Assembly (NCBI RefSeq): GCF_001548475.1
Contig: NZ_LRUJ01000011.1
Span: 88,913 to 152,912 of the forward strand
Length of the DNA stretch: 64,000 nt
Source: Bordetella hinzii LMG 13501
Lineage (GTDB): Bacteria > Pseudomonadota > Gammaproteobacteria > Burkholderiales > Burkholderiaceae_B
Reading direction: 5' to 3'
The notes beneath the pieces are model-generated. The model made no database searches, had not been told where the DNA came from, and was given only the letters and a program-made list of their open reading frames with translations. The stretch's first letter is position 1. The number at the start of each line of letters is the position of its first letter. The position numbers and the translations under genes are program-made. Below are positions 1 through 10,362 of this stretch, piece after piece.

Positions 1-315
1 GTCGGCGCGCTGGCGATGACACCGGTGGCGCTGCTGGTGCCGCAGATCGATGCCGTCTGGGGCTGGCAATTGTGGACGGGGATGACCTATATCATCCTGG
101 TGGCCACCGCCTTGGCCTGGGTCATGTGGCTGCTGGTGGTCAGGCGCGTGCCGGCCTCGATCGCCGGCCTGTCGGCCCTGGGCGTGCCGGTGGTCGCCGT
201 CCTGCTGGCTTGGTTGATCCTGCATGAACGACCGACCCCGATGGACCTGGCGAGCATGCTGTTTATCATGGCCGGCATCTGGGTCGTCAGCCGGGCCCGG
301 CCGCGCAAGGCCTGA
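1..315 (+). CDS. EamA/DMT-family transporter, C-terminal fragment
   Basis: The reading frame is open from the window edge, so the start lies upstream. The visible 104 or so residues contain about three hydrophobic helices (roughly WTGMTYIILVATALAWVMW, then SALGVPVVAVLLAWLIL, then MLFIMAGIWVVS). The sequence LGVPVVAVLLAWLILHE, followed by a final helix and a short basic tail (RARPRKA), is typical of the second EamA repeat of drug/metabolite transporters, where the Glu closes the helix-9 motif. These are inner-membrane permeases for amino acids or other metabolites; the substrate cannot be told from this piece. The stop is 19 bases before the likely start of the threonine aldolase gene on the same strand, so the two may be co-transcribed. 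Confidence 0.8.
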   Translation, partial: VGALAMTPVALLVPQIDAVWGWQLWTGMTYIILVATALAWVMWLLVVRRVPASIAGLSALGVPVVAVLLAWLILHERPTPMDLASMLFIMAGIWVVSRARPRKA

Positions 316-334
316 ATACGAAATGGAAACCACG

Positions 335-1348
335 ATGATAGATTTTCGCAGCGATACCGTAACCCGCCCTTCGGCGGCCATGTTGCAGGCCATGACGCGG
401 GCGCCCTTGGGCGATGACGTGATGGGTGACGATCCCAGCGTGATCAGCCTGCAGCGCGCGGTGGCCGAGCGCGCGGGCAAGGAGGCGGGCCTGTTCTTCC
501 CCACGGGCACGCAAAGCAATCTGGCCGCCCTGATGGCGCATTGCGGTCGCGGCGATGAGTATCTGGTGGGGCAGTTGGCCCACACCTATAAATACGAGGG
601 CGGCGGTGCGGCTGTGCTGGCCAGCATCCAGCCCCAGCCTATCGAGCACGATGCGGACGGCTCGCTGCCGCTGGCCAAGCTGGCGGCGGCCGTCAAGCCC
701 CTGGGCGATGCGCACTATGCGCGCACGCGCCTGCTGGCGCTGGAAAACACTTTCCAGGGCAAGGTGATTCCGCAGGCCTATATGCTCGAGGCCACCGCCT
801 TTGCGCGGGGCAAGGGCCTGGGCACGCACCTGGACGGCGCGCGCGTCTTCAACGCCAGCGTGGCCAGCGGGCTGCCGCTGGCCGAGCTATGCCAGCCTTT
901 CGATACCGTGTCGATCTGCTTTTCCAAGGGGCTGGGCGCGCCGGTGGGATCGGTGCTGGTGGGCAGCCAGGCCTTGATCGACCAGGCCCGGCGCTGGCGC
1001 AAGGTGCTGGGCGGCGGCATGCGGCAAGCCGGGGTGCTCGCCGCGGCCGCGCACTATGCGCTGGAGCACAATGTGGCACGCCTGGCCGAGGATCACGAAA
1101 ACGCGCGCCGGCTGGCCCAGGGGCTGGCGGCGCTGCCCGGCGTGCAAGTGCATGCCCAGGACACCAATATGGCCTTTGTGAGCTTCGCGGCCGAACACCG
1201 GGCCGCACTGAATCAAGGCCTGAAAGAAGAGGGCATCCTGATGAGTGCCGTCTATGACGGCCCCGTGCGTCTGGTGACGCATCTGGATATCTCGCGCCAG
1301 GACATCGAGCAGGCCTTGCGGGCGTTTGCCCGTTTGCTGGGCGCCTGA
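335..1348 (+). CDS. ltaE: Low-specificity L-threonine aldolase
   Basis: PLP enzyme that splits L-threonine or L-allo-threonine to glycine and acetaldehyde in the cytoplasm. The protein is 337 residues, the normal family length. It opens with the hallmark MIDFRSDTVTRPS, carries the GDDVMGDDP segment near residue 30, HLDGAR near 165-170 (the Asp contacts the PLP ring nitrogen) and SICFSKGLGAPVGS, whose Lys198 should form the internal aldimine. I chose the ATG at 335 because GGA precedes it by about nine bases and the protein then begins at the conserved motif. An in-frame ATG at 323 would add four residues and cannot be excluded. The gene follows an EamA transporter closely and converges with a small monooxygenase-like gene. 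Confidence 0.93.
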   Translation: MIDFRSDTVTRPSAAMLQAMTRAPLGDDVMGDDPSVISLQRAVAERAGKEAGLFFPTGTQSNLAALMAHCGRGDEYLVGQLAHTYKYEGGGAAVLASIQPQPIEHDADGSLPLAKLAAAVKPLGDAHYARTRLLALENTFQGKVIPQAYMLEATAFARGKGLGTHLDGARVFNASVASGLPLAELCQPFDTVSICFSKGLGAPVGSVLVGSQALIDQARRWRKVLGGGMRQAGVLAAAAHYALEHNVARLAEDHENARRLAQGLAALPGVQVHAQDTNMAFVSFAAEHRAALNQGLKEEGILMSAVYDGPVRLVTHLDISRQDIEQALRAFARLLGA

Positions 1349-1350
1349 GT

Positions 1351-1665
1351 TCAGGGCACCTGTTCACGGTCCTCCAGGCCGTAGTCGCGTACCACGGCCG
1401 CCACGCGCAGGCGGTAGTCGGCAAAGACGCCGCCACGGCCGGCCGCCTGGGCCTGGCGGTGCGGGCCATGCTCGCGCCAGGCCCGCACGCTGGCCTCATC
1501 GCGCCAGAAAGACAGCGACAGCAGCTTGTCCGGATCCGACAGGCTCTGGAAGCGCTCGACCGAGATAAAACCATCCATGGTCTGCAGCGCCGGTTTAAGC
1601 TGCGCGGCAATATCCAGGTAGGCCTGGCGGTCGCGCGGGATGACTTCGAAAATGACGGCGATCAT
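1351..1665 (-). CDS. Antibiotic biosynthesis monooxygenase (ABM) family protein
   Basis: A 104-residue protein with the ferredoxin-like ABM fold pattern: an opening strand MIAVIFEVIPRDRQAYLDIA, a middle strand MDGFISVERFQSLSDPDKLLSLSFW, and an alpha helix DEASVRAWREHGPHRQAQAAGR. The segment SFWRDEASVRAWREH is characteristic of this family. Members are small cytoplasmic dimers; some are cofactor-free monooxygenases or haem-degrading enzymes, but most are uncharacterised, and nothing here identifies a substrate. It is transcribed toward ltaE, with only two bases between the stop codons. The next minus-strand gene upstream, an SDR-type protein, ends 63 bases before it, so they may form one unit. 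Confidence 0.8.
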   Translation of the reverse strand: MIAVIFEVIPRDRQAYLDIAAQLKPALQTMDGFISVERFQSLSDPDKLLSLSFWRDEASVRAWREHGPHRQAQAAGRGGVFADYRLRVAAVVRDYGLEDREQVP

Positions 1666-1728
1666 GCGGGCTCCTCAAGATGCGTGGCACAGTGTGGCGC
1701 GCCTGCCCGGCGCTTGCTTCGATCGCGC

Positions 1729-2562
1729 TCAAACCATGCCGCGCTCGATCAGCTCGCGATAGCCGGCCAGAGAGTCCGGCCAGCGCAGGGCCAGCCCGCT
1801 GTCCTTGAGTCGCCGGTTGCTCATGCGTTTGCTGCCGACATGGGCCGGCGCCGGGCCGGGGGCCGGAGACGGGGCCTGCAACAGGCAAGCCAGGGCGCTG
1901 TAAAGGCGGTCCAGCGGCATGGGCGTGTCGTCGGCCCCAAGATAGCAGGGCAGGGGCGCTGGCAGATGCAGCAGATGGTCGACCGCGGCGGCGGCATCAT
2001 CGATATGGATGCGATTGGCCCAGTGGCCGGCCGCGGCGCGTGCCTGGCCTTCGCGCAGGCGCTGCAGCAGCTGGCTGCGCCCCGGTCCGTAGAGACCGGC
2101 CAGGCGCAGCACCACCGCGCCGGGCACTTGCGCTTGCAGCCATTGTTCGGCTTCCAGCAGCAGGCGTCCGTTAAAGCCCTGGGGGGCGGGCGGCGTGTCC
2201 TCGTCTATCCACTGGCCGCCGTGCTCGCCATAGACGGCTGACGACGATACGAAGACCCAGCGCCGCGGCCGTGGGCCGAGCGCTGCGAGCAAATGGCGCT
2301 GGCCATCCACGAAGACCGCCCGGTAGCGCTCGGGATCGCGTCCGCCCGGGGCCGGCAGATAGGCCACGCGGTCGACGTGCCGGGGCAGGCCGGCCAAGCT
2401 GGCCGGGTCCGCCAGGTCGGCGGCGATCCAGCGGATCCCGGCCGCCGTCGCCGCAGGAGGGTGGCGGCGCAAGGCCCAGACCTCCTGGCCGCGCGCCAGC
2501 AGGCGGTCAGCCACGCGCAGGCCCAGATCGCCGCAACCGGCCAGCAATACGGCTTGCGCCAT
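1729..2562 (-). CDS. NAD(P)-binding epimerase-like protein (extended SDR, YeeZ-like)
   Basis: The 277-residue protein starts with a Rossmann dinucleotide-binding motif, AVLLAGCGDLGLRVADRLL, followed by a basic pair (ALRRHP) that suggests NADP preference. The segment VFVSSSAVYGEHGG holds the SSA and Tyr of the extended short-chain dehydrogenase active site, but the usual YxxxK is not obvious: the Tyr is followed by GEHGG, so catalytic competence is uncertain. The fold matches the NAD-dependent epimerase group that includes E. coli YeeZ, whose reaction is unknown. It lies just downstream of the ETF-QO gene on the same strand, with 34 bases between them. Confidence 0.75.
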   Translation of the reverse strand: MAQAVLLAGCGDLGLRVADRLLARGQEVWALRRHPPAATAAGIRWIAADLADPASLAGLPRHVDRVAYLPAPGGRDPERYRAVFVDGQRHLLAALGPRPRRWVFVSSSAVYGEHGGQWIDEDTPPAPQGFNGRLLLEAEQWLQAQVPGAVVLRLAGLYGPGRSQLLQRLREGQARAAAGHWANRIHIDDAAAAVDHLLHLPAPLPCYLGADDTPMPLDRLYSALACLLQAPSPAPGPAPAHVGSKRMSNRRLKDSGLALRWPDSLAGYRELIERGMV

Positions 2563-2596
2563 GGCTGCTCCCTAGAGAGGGCCGTGCCCCCCCGCT

Positions 2597-4243
2597 TTAC
2601 ATCCCGTTGTAGACCGGACCTTCGCCGCCCTGCGGGGCGACCCAGACGATGTTCTGCTTCGGGTCCTTGATGTCGCAGGTCTTGCAGTGCACGCAGTTCT
2701 GCGCGTTGATCTGCAGGCGGTCCGCGCCGTGGTCGTCCTTGACGAATTCATACACCCCGGCCGGACAGTAGCGCGCCTCGGGGCCGCCATAGGTGGCCAG
2801 GTTGACCTCCACGGGGATGTCCGGATTCTTCAGCGTCAGGTGGATGGGCTGGTTTTCTTCGTGGTTGGTGTTGGAGATGAACACCGAACTGAGGCGGTCG
2901 AAAGTCAGCTTGCCGTCGGGTTTGGGGTAGTCGATACGCGCACATTGCGCCGCCGGCTGCAGGCTGGCGTGGTCGGGCTTGCTGTTGCGCAGCGTCCAGG
3001 GCATCTTGCCCTTGAGCAGCCATTGTTCGATACCGGTCATGACGACGCCGACGCTGCGTCCCTTCTTGAACCATTGCTTGAAGTTGCGCGCCTTGTTCAG
3101 CTCTTCGTGCAGCCAGGAGGACTCGAAGGCCTGCGGGTAGGCGGCGAGTTCATCGGCGCGGCGGTCGGCCACGATGGCGTCGAAGGCGGCCTCGGCGGCC
3201 AGCTTGCCGGATTTGATCGCGGCATGGCTGCCCTTGATGCGCGAGGCGTTCAGGAAGCCGGCGTCACAGCCGATGAGCGCGCCGCCCGGGAAGACCAGCT
3301 TGGGCAGCGACAGCAGGCCGCCGGCGGTGATGGCGCGGGCGCCGTAGGCGATGCGCTTGCCGCCCTCGAAGGTGCCGCGGATGGCGGGGTGGGTCTTGTA
3401 GCGCTGGAATTCCTCGAAGGGCGACAGCCAGGGGTTGGCGTAGTCCAGGCCCACGATCAGGCCGACCACCACGAGGTTGTTGTCCAAGTGGTAGAGGAAC
3501 GAGCCGCCATAGGTATCGGAGTCCAGCGGCCAGCCGGCAGTGTGCACGACCAGGCCCGGGCGCGATTGGGCCGGATCGACTTCCCACATTTCCTTGATGC
3601 CGATCCCATAGGACTGGGCATTGCGGCCTTCGGCCAGGTTGAAGCGCTCGGTCAGCTGACGGCCCAGCTGGCCGCGGGCGCCCTCGGCGAACAGGGTGTA
3701 GCGCGCCAGCAGCTCCATGCCGGGCTGGTAGTGGTCAGTGTGCGAGCCGTCGCGGGCCACGCCCATGTCGCCGGTCGCCACCCCGCGCACGGCGCCGTTT
3801 TCGTCGTAGAGCACTTCGACCGCGGCAAAGCCGGGGAAGATATCCACGCCCAGGGCCTCGGCCTGCTCGCCCAGCCATTTGGCGACTTCACCCAGGCGGA
3901 CGATGTAATTGCCCTTGTTGTGGAAACAGGCCGGCAGCAGCCATTCCGGGGTGGAGCGGGCGCCCTTGTCGGACAGGAAAAGGAATTTATCCTGGGTCAC
4001 CGGCACGGTCAGCGGCGCGCCTTTTTCTTTCCAGTCAGGAATCAGCTCGGTCAGGGCGATCGGGTCCATGACCGCGCCGGACAGGATGTGGGCGCCGATC
4101 TCTGAACCTTTCTCCAGCACGCAGACGCTGATTTCATGGTTTTTCTCGGCTGCCAGTTGTTTCAGGCGGATGGCGCTGGCGAGGCCGGCGGGGCCACCCC
4201 CCACCACGACCACGTCATACTCCATCGACTCGCGTTCGGACAT
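2597..4243 (-). CDS. etfQO: Electron transfer flavoprotein-ubiquinone oxidoreductase
   Basis: Membrane-associated FAD/4Fe-4S enzyme that passes electrons from reduced ETF (from acyl-CoA and other flavin dehydrogenases) to ubiquinone. At 548 residues it has the normal full length. The N-terminus carries the FAD-binding GGGPAGLASAIRLKQLA; a GARGQLGRQLTERF segment and the LIGCDAGFLNASRIKGSH region follow. The C-terminal cluster-binding part contains YCPAGVYEF and CVHCKTCDIKDP, supplying the four Cys ligands. The ATG at 4243 was chosen because GGGGAG lies upstream at proper spacing and the protein starts just before the FAD motif; the open frame runs further upstream but without family similarity. 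It diverges from a thioesterase gene and lies near scoAB, consistent with acyl-CoA catabolism. No etfAB is in the window. Confidence 0.95.
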   Translation of the reverse strand: MSERESMEYDVVVVGGGPAGLASAIRLKQLAAEKNHEISVCVLEKGSEIGAHILSGAVMDPIALTELIPDWKEKGAPLTVPVTQDKFLFLSDKGARSTPEWLLPACFHNKGNYIVRLGEVAKWLGEQAEALGVDIFPGFAAVEVLYDENGAVRGVATGDMGVARDGSHTDHYQPGMELLARYTLFAEGARGQLGRQLTERFNLAEGRNAQSYGIGIKEMWEVDPAQSRPGLVVHTAGWPLDSDTYGGSFLYHLDNNLVVVGLIVGLDYANPWLSPFEEFQRYKTHPAIRGTFEGGKRIAYGARAITAGGLLSLPKLVFPGGALIGCDAGFLNASRIKGSHAAIKSGKLAAEAAFDAIVADRRADELAAYPQAFESSWLHEELNKARNFKQWFKKGRSVGVVMTGIEQWLLKGKMPWTLRNSKPDHASLQPAAQCARIDYPKPDGKLTFDRLSSVFISNTNHEENQPIHLTLKNPDIPVEVNLATYGGPEARYCPAGVYEFVKDDHGADRLQINAQNCVHCKTCDIKDPKQNIVWVAPQGGEGPVYNGM

Positions 4244-4375
4244 TTGTAAAGCTCCCCTTATTCCAGTCCCACTCCCGCAGGAAGTATCATCAAAGATCCG
4301 TCGATTGTATTGCAGCTGGCGCCAGGCCGCCGCCGCAAACCGGCAGTGACGGAAAATGAATTCCAGGAGTACCGT

Positions 4376-4846
4376 TTGGACCGCGTGACACCCGAACCGG
4401 CGCCGCTTGAAGAAGGCGCCTGGCACCAGATCGACCTGCCTTTGCGCTGGGGCGATATGGACGCCTTGAACCACCTGAACAACACGATTTATTTCCGTCT
4501 GATGGAAGAGGCGAGGGTGTGCATCCTGCGCCAGGCCAATATGAAGCTGCCAGATGACGAGGGTCCTATCCTGGCGCATGCCTCCTGTGATTTCATCAAG
4601 CCCTTGAACTACCCGGCGACCGTGCGCGTGACGCACCGCCTGCTGCGCCTGGGCCGCTCCAGCATGGAGCTGGAGCTGACGCTGGAGATGGTGGGCGATG
4701 ACAGCGGCCCCTATGCCCGGGGCCGCAATGTGCTGGTCTGGATGGATTATGTGGCCAATTGCTCCAAGGCCTGGCCGGCCCACGTGCTGGCCCGTCTGGG
4801 GGCCCAGTTCAACCCGCCTGGCAACAAGACGGCCCGGTGCCGCTAA
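4376..4846 (+). CDS. Hotdog-fold acyl-CoA thioesterase
   Basis: A hotdog thioesterase that should hydrolyse an acyl-CoA in the cytoplasm. The core motif [21 protein letters not shown] contains the Asp, His and Asn positions of the 4-hydroxybenzoyl-CoA thioesterase family (D-x3-H-x-N-N). The segment [18 protein letters not shown] follows, as usual. The start is awkward: there is no in-frame ATG before the conserved core. AGGAG at 4366-4370 is ideally placed for the TTG at 4376, giving 156 residues, a normal size. GTG at 4346, GTG at 4385 and TTG at 4310 are alternatives. It diverges from etfQO across 132 bases and precedes scoAB by 89 bases. Substrate chain length cannot be read from sequence. 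Confidence 0.82.
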   Translation: MDRVTPEPAPLEEGAWHQIDLPLRWGDMDALNHLNNTIYFRLMEEARVCILRQANMKLPDDEGPILAHASCDFIKPLNYPATVRVTHRLLRLGRSSMELELTLEMVGDDSGPYARGRNVLVWMDYVANCSKAWPAHVLARLGAQFNPPGNKTARCR

Positions 4847-4935
4847 AATCTGCGGCAAAGCACAAAAACGATGGCGGGGGGAGCTGTCTCCCCGGCGGAC
4901 AACCGATCTCAGGATCTCAACAAGGAGCTGGAGCG

Positions 4936-5634
4936 ATGGACAAGGTTTATGCAAGCGCCAACGAGGCGCTGGCAGGCATCGTCAAGGACGGGCAGATGAT
5001 AGCGGTGGGGGGCTTCGGCCTTTGCGGCATCCCCGAGGCGCTGATTGCTGCGCTGCGTGACTCAGGCGTCAAGGACCTGACCTGCGTGAGCAACAACGCG
5101 GGCGTGGACGGCTTTGGCCTGGGGCAGCTGCTGAACACCCGCCAGGTGCGCAAGATGATCGCTTCCTATGTGGGCGAGAACAAGGAATTCGAGCGCCAGT
5201 ACCTGTCCGGCGAACTGGAACTCGAGTTCACGCCCCAGGGCACGCTGGCCGAGAAGCTGCGCGCCGGCGGCGCGGGCATCCCGGCCTTTTTCACGCGCAC
5301 CGGGGTGGGCACCATCGTTGCCGACGGCAAGGAAATCCGCGAATTCGACGGCCAGCAATACGTGATGGAGCGTTCGCTGACCCCTGATGTCTCCCTGGTC
5401 AAGGCGCATATCGCCGATCGCAGCGGCAACCTGGTGTTCCGCAAGACGGCGCGCAATTTCAATCCCAATGTGGCCATGGCCGGCAAGATCACGGTGGTCG
5501 AGGTCGAGAAGATCGTCGACACCGGCAGCCTGGATCCCGACCAGATCCATCTGCCCGGCATCTATGTGCATCGGATCGTGCTCAACGCCAATCCCGAAAA
5601 GCGCATCGAACAACGCACCACCCGCCCGGCCTAA
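4936..5634 (+). CDS. scoA: Succinyl-CoA:3-ketoacid CoA-transferase subunit A
   Basis: Alpha subunit of a family I CoA-transferase that moves CoA from succinyl-CoA to acetoacetate or a related 3-ketoacid. The 232-residue length fits. The glycine-rich [14 protein letters not shown] at residues 24-37 is the subunit A signature. [15 protein letters not shown] and the FTRTGVGT segment are also typical. GGAG lies shortly before the ATG at 4936; an upstream open stretch lacks family similarity. The gene is followed after 12 bases by subunit B, so the two are one transcript ending at a strong terminator. Confidence 0.94.
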   Translation: MDKVYASANEALAGIVKDGQMIAVGGFGLCGIPEALIAALRDSGVKDLTCVSNNAGVDGFGLGQLLNTRQVRKMIASYVGENKEFERQYLSGELELEFTPQGTLAEKLRAGGAGIPAFFTRTGVGTIVADGKEIREFDGQQYVMERSLTPDVSLVKAHIADRSGNLVFRKTARNFNPNVAMAGKITVVEVEKIVDTGSLDPDQIHLPGIYVHRIVLNANPEKRIEQRTTRPA

Positions 5635-5646
5635 GGAGACGACGAC

Positions 5647-6300
5647 ATGGCATGGTCCCGCGATGAAATGGCCGCCCGCGCCGCGCGCGAGCTGCAAGAT
5701 GGTTTTTACGTGAACCTGGGTATCGGCTTGCCGACCCTGGTCGCCAACCACGTGCCCAAGGGCGTGGAAGTCTGGCTGCAATCCGAGAATGGCCTGCTGG
5801 GCATCGGCCCCTTCCCGACCGAAGACGAGGTCGATCCCGACCTGATCAATGCCGGCAAGCAGACCGTCACCACCTTGCCCGGCTCCTCGATCTTTTCCTC
5901 CGCCGACTCCTTCGCGATGATCCGCGGCGGCAAGATCAACCTGGCCATCCTGGGCGCGATGCAGGTCTCCGAAAAGGGCGACCTGGCCAACTGGATGATC
6001 CCCGGCAAGATGGTCAAGGGCATGGGCGGCGCCATGGACCTGGTGGCCGGCGTCGGCCGCGTGGTGGTCCTGATGGAGCATGTCGCCAAGAAGAAGGACG
6101 GCAGCGAAGACATCAAGCTGCTGCCCGAGTGCACGCTGCCGCTGACCGGTGTCGGGGTGGTCAACCTGATCATCACCGACCTGGGCGTCATGGAAGTCAC
6201 GCCGTCGGGCCTCAAACTGCTGGAAGTGGCTCCGGGCGTCACGGTCGAGGAAATCCAGGCCAAGACGCAGGCCAAGCTGGACGTCTCCGCCGTCCGCTAA
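5647..6300 (+). CDS. scoB: Succinyl-CoA:3-ketoacid CoA-transferase subunit B
   Basis: Beta subunit of the CoA-transferase, 217 residues. [11 protein letters not shown] near residues 45-55 contains Glu47, the expected nucleophile that forms the glutamyl-CoA thioester. [14 protein letters not shown] near the start and the [20 protein letters not shown] segment are family hallmarks. The upstream AAGGAG is a good ribosome site. With scoA it forms a complete heteromeric enzyme for use of acetoacetate or 3-oxo acids, yielding acetyl-CoA after thiolysis elsewhere. The stop is 13 bases before a strong rho-independent terminator. Confidence 0.95.
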   Translation: MAWSRDEMAARAARELQDGFYVNLGIGLPTLVANHVPKGVEVWLQSENGLLGIGPFPTEDEVDPDLINAGKQTVTTLPGSSIFSSADSFAMIRGGKINLAILGAMQVSEKGDLANWMIPGKMVKGMGGAMDLVAGVGRVVVLMEHVAKKKDGSEDIKLLPECTLPLTGVGVVNLIITDLGVMEVTPSGLKLLEVAPGVTVEEIQAKTQAKLDVSAVR

Positions 6301-6313
6301 GCCGGGCTCGGCG

Positions 6314-6348
6314 AACCCTGCCCGCCGCGCAGGCGGGCAGGGTTTTTA
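6314..6348 (+). terminator. Rho-independent terminator after scoAB
   Basis: A 12-base-pair perfect stem, ACCCTGCCCGCC pairing with GGCGGGCAGGGT, has a five-base loop and is followed directly by TTTTT. It sits just after the scoB stop and closes that operon. Confidence 0.93.
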
Positions 6349-6355
6349 TTTGCCT

Positions 6356-6439
6356 TGAAAACCACTCTATCGAAATGGTTTTTCTCGTCCGACGCCAGGG
6401 TAATCCCTAAATATGAAAATTTATTTTCTTTTCTAAAAT
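6356..6439 (+). promoter_or_regulatory. AT-rich promoter/operator region before the RpiR-type regulator
   Basis: This stretch is much richer in A and T than the rest of the window. It holds GAAAAT-TT-ATTTTC (6415-6428), an inverted repeat with perfect six-base arms, and GAAAACCA at 6357 matched by TGGTTTTTC at 6377-6385. A TAAAAT at 6434-6439 could be a -10 box. RpiR-family regulators commonly bind GAAA/TTTC-type inverted repeats beside their own genes, so I infer that the downstream regulator autoregulates here. The -35 element is not clear. Confidence 0.45.
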
Positions 6440-6502
6440 GCGCGGGTAAACAAATTTACATGCCGCGGTCCCGCGGCATTTCCTCTTTAAGACCTCCCGC
6501 CG

Positions 6503-7387
6503 ATGTCCAAGGCCGCCGCTTCCATTGCTGACCGGATTGCCCGGGCCCAGCCCGGTTTCAGCCGCACCCAGCACCGCATGGCCGATTATGTGTTGGCCCA
6601 TCCTTTCCGGGTGGCGACCATGACCATTGATGAGTTCGCCGCCGCCGTGGGCGTGTCGGTGGCCACGGCCAACCGTTTTGCGCGGGCGCTGGAACTGCCC
6701 GGCTATCCGCAGTTCCGCGCCGAACTGGCGCGCGGCTTCGAGGCGGCGCTGGAACCGGTGGAGAAACTGCGCGTGGAACTGGCTCATTCGGCCAGCGCCG
6801 TGCAGATTTTCGCGGCCACGCTGCAGGAAGACATCCAGAATGCGCAGCGCACACTGCAAAGCCTGGACGAGGGCGCCTGCGAGCGTGCCGTCGCCTCGGT
6901 CCTGCAGGCCGAGCGTGTCTTCATCATCGGCTTTGGCGCCAGCGGCTACCTGGCCGGCCTGCTGCAGCGTGGCCTGTGCATGCACTTGCATTCCGTGGAG
7001 TCGCTGGCCGGGCCTGGCGGGGTATCGCACGCGGCGCGCCAGATGGCGCGCATGACGCCGCGCGATCTGGTCATTGCCATTGCCTTCCCGCGCTATCTGG
7101 CCGATACGGTGACGCTGGCCAATGCGGCCAAGCAGGCCGGGGTGCCCGTGCTGGTCCTCACCGACCGGCCGACCTCGCCGCTGGCGCCCTGTGCCACCGT
7201 GGCCCTGTATGCGCCCAGCGCGCGGCAATTCTCCTCCAACGCGGAAACCGCGGCCCTGGGCCTGATCGAAGCCTTGTCGGCCGCCGTGGCGCATCGCGCC
7301 AAAGATTCGATCGAAGCCGCCGTGGGCGTGACGCAGTCCGTCATGCCCTGGCTGATCCATGGTGTAGCTGGAACTGGAAAACGATGA
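6503..7387 (+). CDS. MurR/RpiR-family transcriptional regulator with SIS domain
   Basis: A 294-residue regulator. The N-terminal HTH_6 domain (about residues 1-78) includes TIDEFAAAVGVSVATANRFARAL. The C-terminal SIS sugar-phosphate-isomerase-like domain (about 125-255) contains VFIIGFGASGYLAGLLQRGL. SIS domains usually bind phosphosugars, but in this setting the ligand is more likely something tied to peptide use; that is inference. The stop codon overlaps the start of the isoaspartyl peptidase gene (ATGA), showing tight translational coupling. It is therefore the likely local regulator of the whole downstream peptide locus and is preceded by an inverted-repeat operator candidate. Confidence 0.9.
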   Translation: MSKAAASIADRIARAQPGFSRTQHRMADYVLAHPFRVATMTIDEFAAAVGVSVATANRFARALELPGYPQFRAELARGFEAALEPVEKLRVELAHSASAVQIFAATLQEDIQNAQRTLQSLDEGACERAVASVLQAERVFIIGFGASGYLAGLLQRGLCMHLHSVESLAGPGGVSHAARQMARMTPRDLVIAIAFPRYLADTVTLANAAKQAGVPVLVLTDRPTSPLAPCATVALYAPSARQFSSNAETAALGLIEALSAAVAHRAKDSIEAAVGVTQSVMPWLIHGVAGTGKR

Positions 7388-8364
7388 TTACCCCCGTTAT
7401 CGCGATTCATGGCGGTGCTGGCGCGATGTCGCGCGCGGCCATGTCGCCCGAGAAAGAACAGGAATACCTGCAGGCGCTGCGCGCCATCGTTCAGGCCGGC
7501 CAGGCCGTGCTGGCCGCTGGCGGCAGCGCGCTGGATGCGGTCACCGAGGCCGTGCGGCTGCTGGAGGATTGCCCCTTGTTCAACGCCGGCCATGGCGCGG
7601 TGTTCACCAGCGCCGGCACGCATGAACTGGACGCCTCGATCATGGACGGCGCCACGCTGCGTTCGGGCGCCATCGCCAATGTCGATTGCGTGCGCAATCC
7701 CGTGCTGGCCGCGCGCCGCGTCATGGAGCATAGCAAGCATGTGTTCTTCGTCGGCCAGGGCGCGGTCGATTTCGCCCGCGCCGAGGGACTGGAGTTGGTC
7801 GATCCCTCCTATTTCTCGACCGAGGCGCGTCGCGAACAGCTGCTGCGCGTGCAGCGCGAAACCCCCGGGGCGGCGGTGCTGGACCATGACGGCCAGGCCA
7901 TGGTCGCAAGCGGCCAGCCCGCGCCGGCCGATCCCCTGGATTCCGATCGCAAGTTCGGCACCGTGGGCGCGGTGGCCGTGGACGCCCAGGGCAACCTGGC
8001 CGCCGCCACCTCGACCGGCGGGATCACCAACAAACAAGTTGGCCGCGTGGGCGATGCGCCCTTGATCGGGGCAGGCTGCTACGCCAACAACCGCAGCTGT
8101 GCCGTCTCCACGACGGGCACCGGCGAGATGTTCATCCGCATGGTGGCCGCCTACGACGTCTCGGCGCAGATGGAGTATCTCGGCGCTTCGCTGCAGGAGG
8201 CGGCCGACCGCGTGGTCCAGCAAAAGCTGCCCACCATCGGCGGCAAGGGCGGTCTGATCGCCGTGGACGGGCAGGGCAATGTGGCGCTGCCCTTCAATAC
8301 CGAAGGCATGTATCGCGGCTACGGCCGGGTTGGCGAGGACGCCGTCGTCGCCATTTACCGATGA
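7384..8364 (+). CDS. iaaA: Isoaspartyl peptidase / plant-type L-asparaginase
   Basis: N-terminal-nucleophile hydrolase that removes N-terminal isoaspartyl residues from dipeptides and has asparaginase activity. The 326-residue precursor contains [10 protein letters not shown] near the start, NAGHGAVF near residue 67 and [11 protein letters not shown], where self-cleavage should occur before Thr193 to expose the catalytic threonine. [20 protein letters not shown] and the [10 protein letters not shown] segment are typical substrate-binding regions. The ATG at 7384 overlaps the regulator's stop by four bases. The following genes form a GsiABCD-type importer, the same order as iaaA-gsiABCD in E. 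coli, which supports import of glutathione or isopeptides followed by cleavage. Confidence 0.94.
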   Translation: MITPVIAIHGGAGAMSRAAMSPEKEQEYLQALRAIVQAGQAVLAAGGSALDAVTEAVRLLEDCPLFNAGHGAVFTSAGTHELDASIMDGATLRSGAIANVDCVRNPVLAARRVMEHSKHVFFVGQGAVDFARAEGLELVDPSYFSTEARREQLLRVQRETPGAAVLDHDGQAMVASGQPAPADPLDSDRKFGTVGAVAVDAQGNLAAATSTGGITNKQVGRVGDAPLIGAGCYANNRSCAVSTTGTGEMFIRMVAAYDVSAQMEYLGASLQEAADRVVQQKLPTIGGKGGLIAVDGQGNVALPFNTEGMYRGYGRVGEDAVVAIYR

Positions 8365-8401
8365 TGTCCGCGTCATCGAGCATTTAGGAACGGAATTCAA
8401 T

Positions 8402-10288
<1,887 letters not shown>

Positions 10289-10362
10289 TGTCGCGGCCGG
10301 CGGCTTGCCGCCGGCCTGTCTTGTCCACCAAACCGTATCTCCTTTCTGACCCAGGAGTTGCA

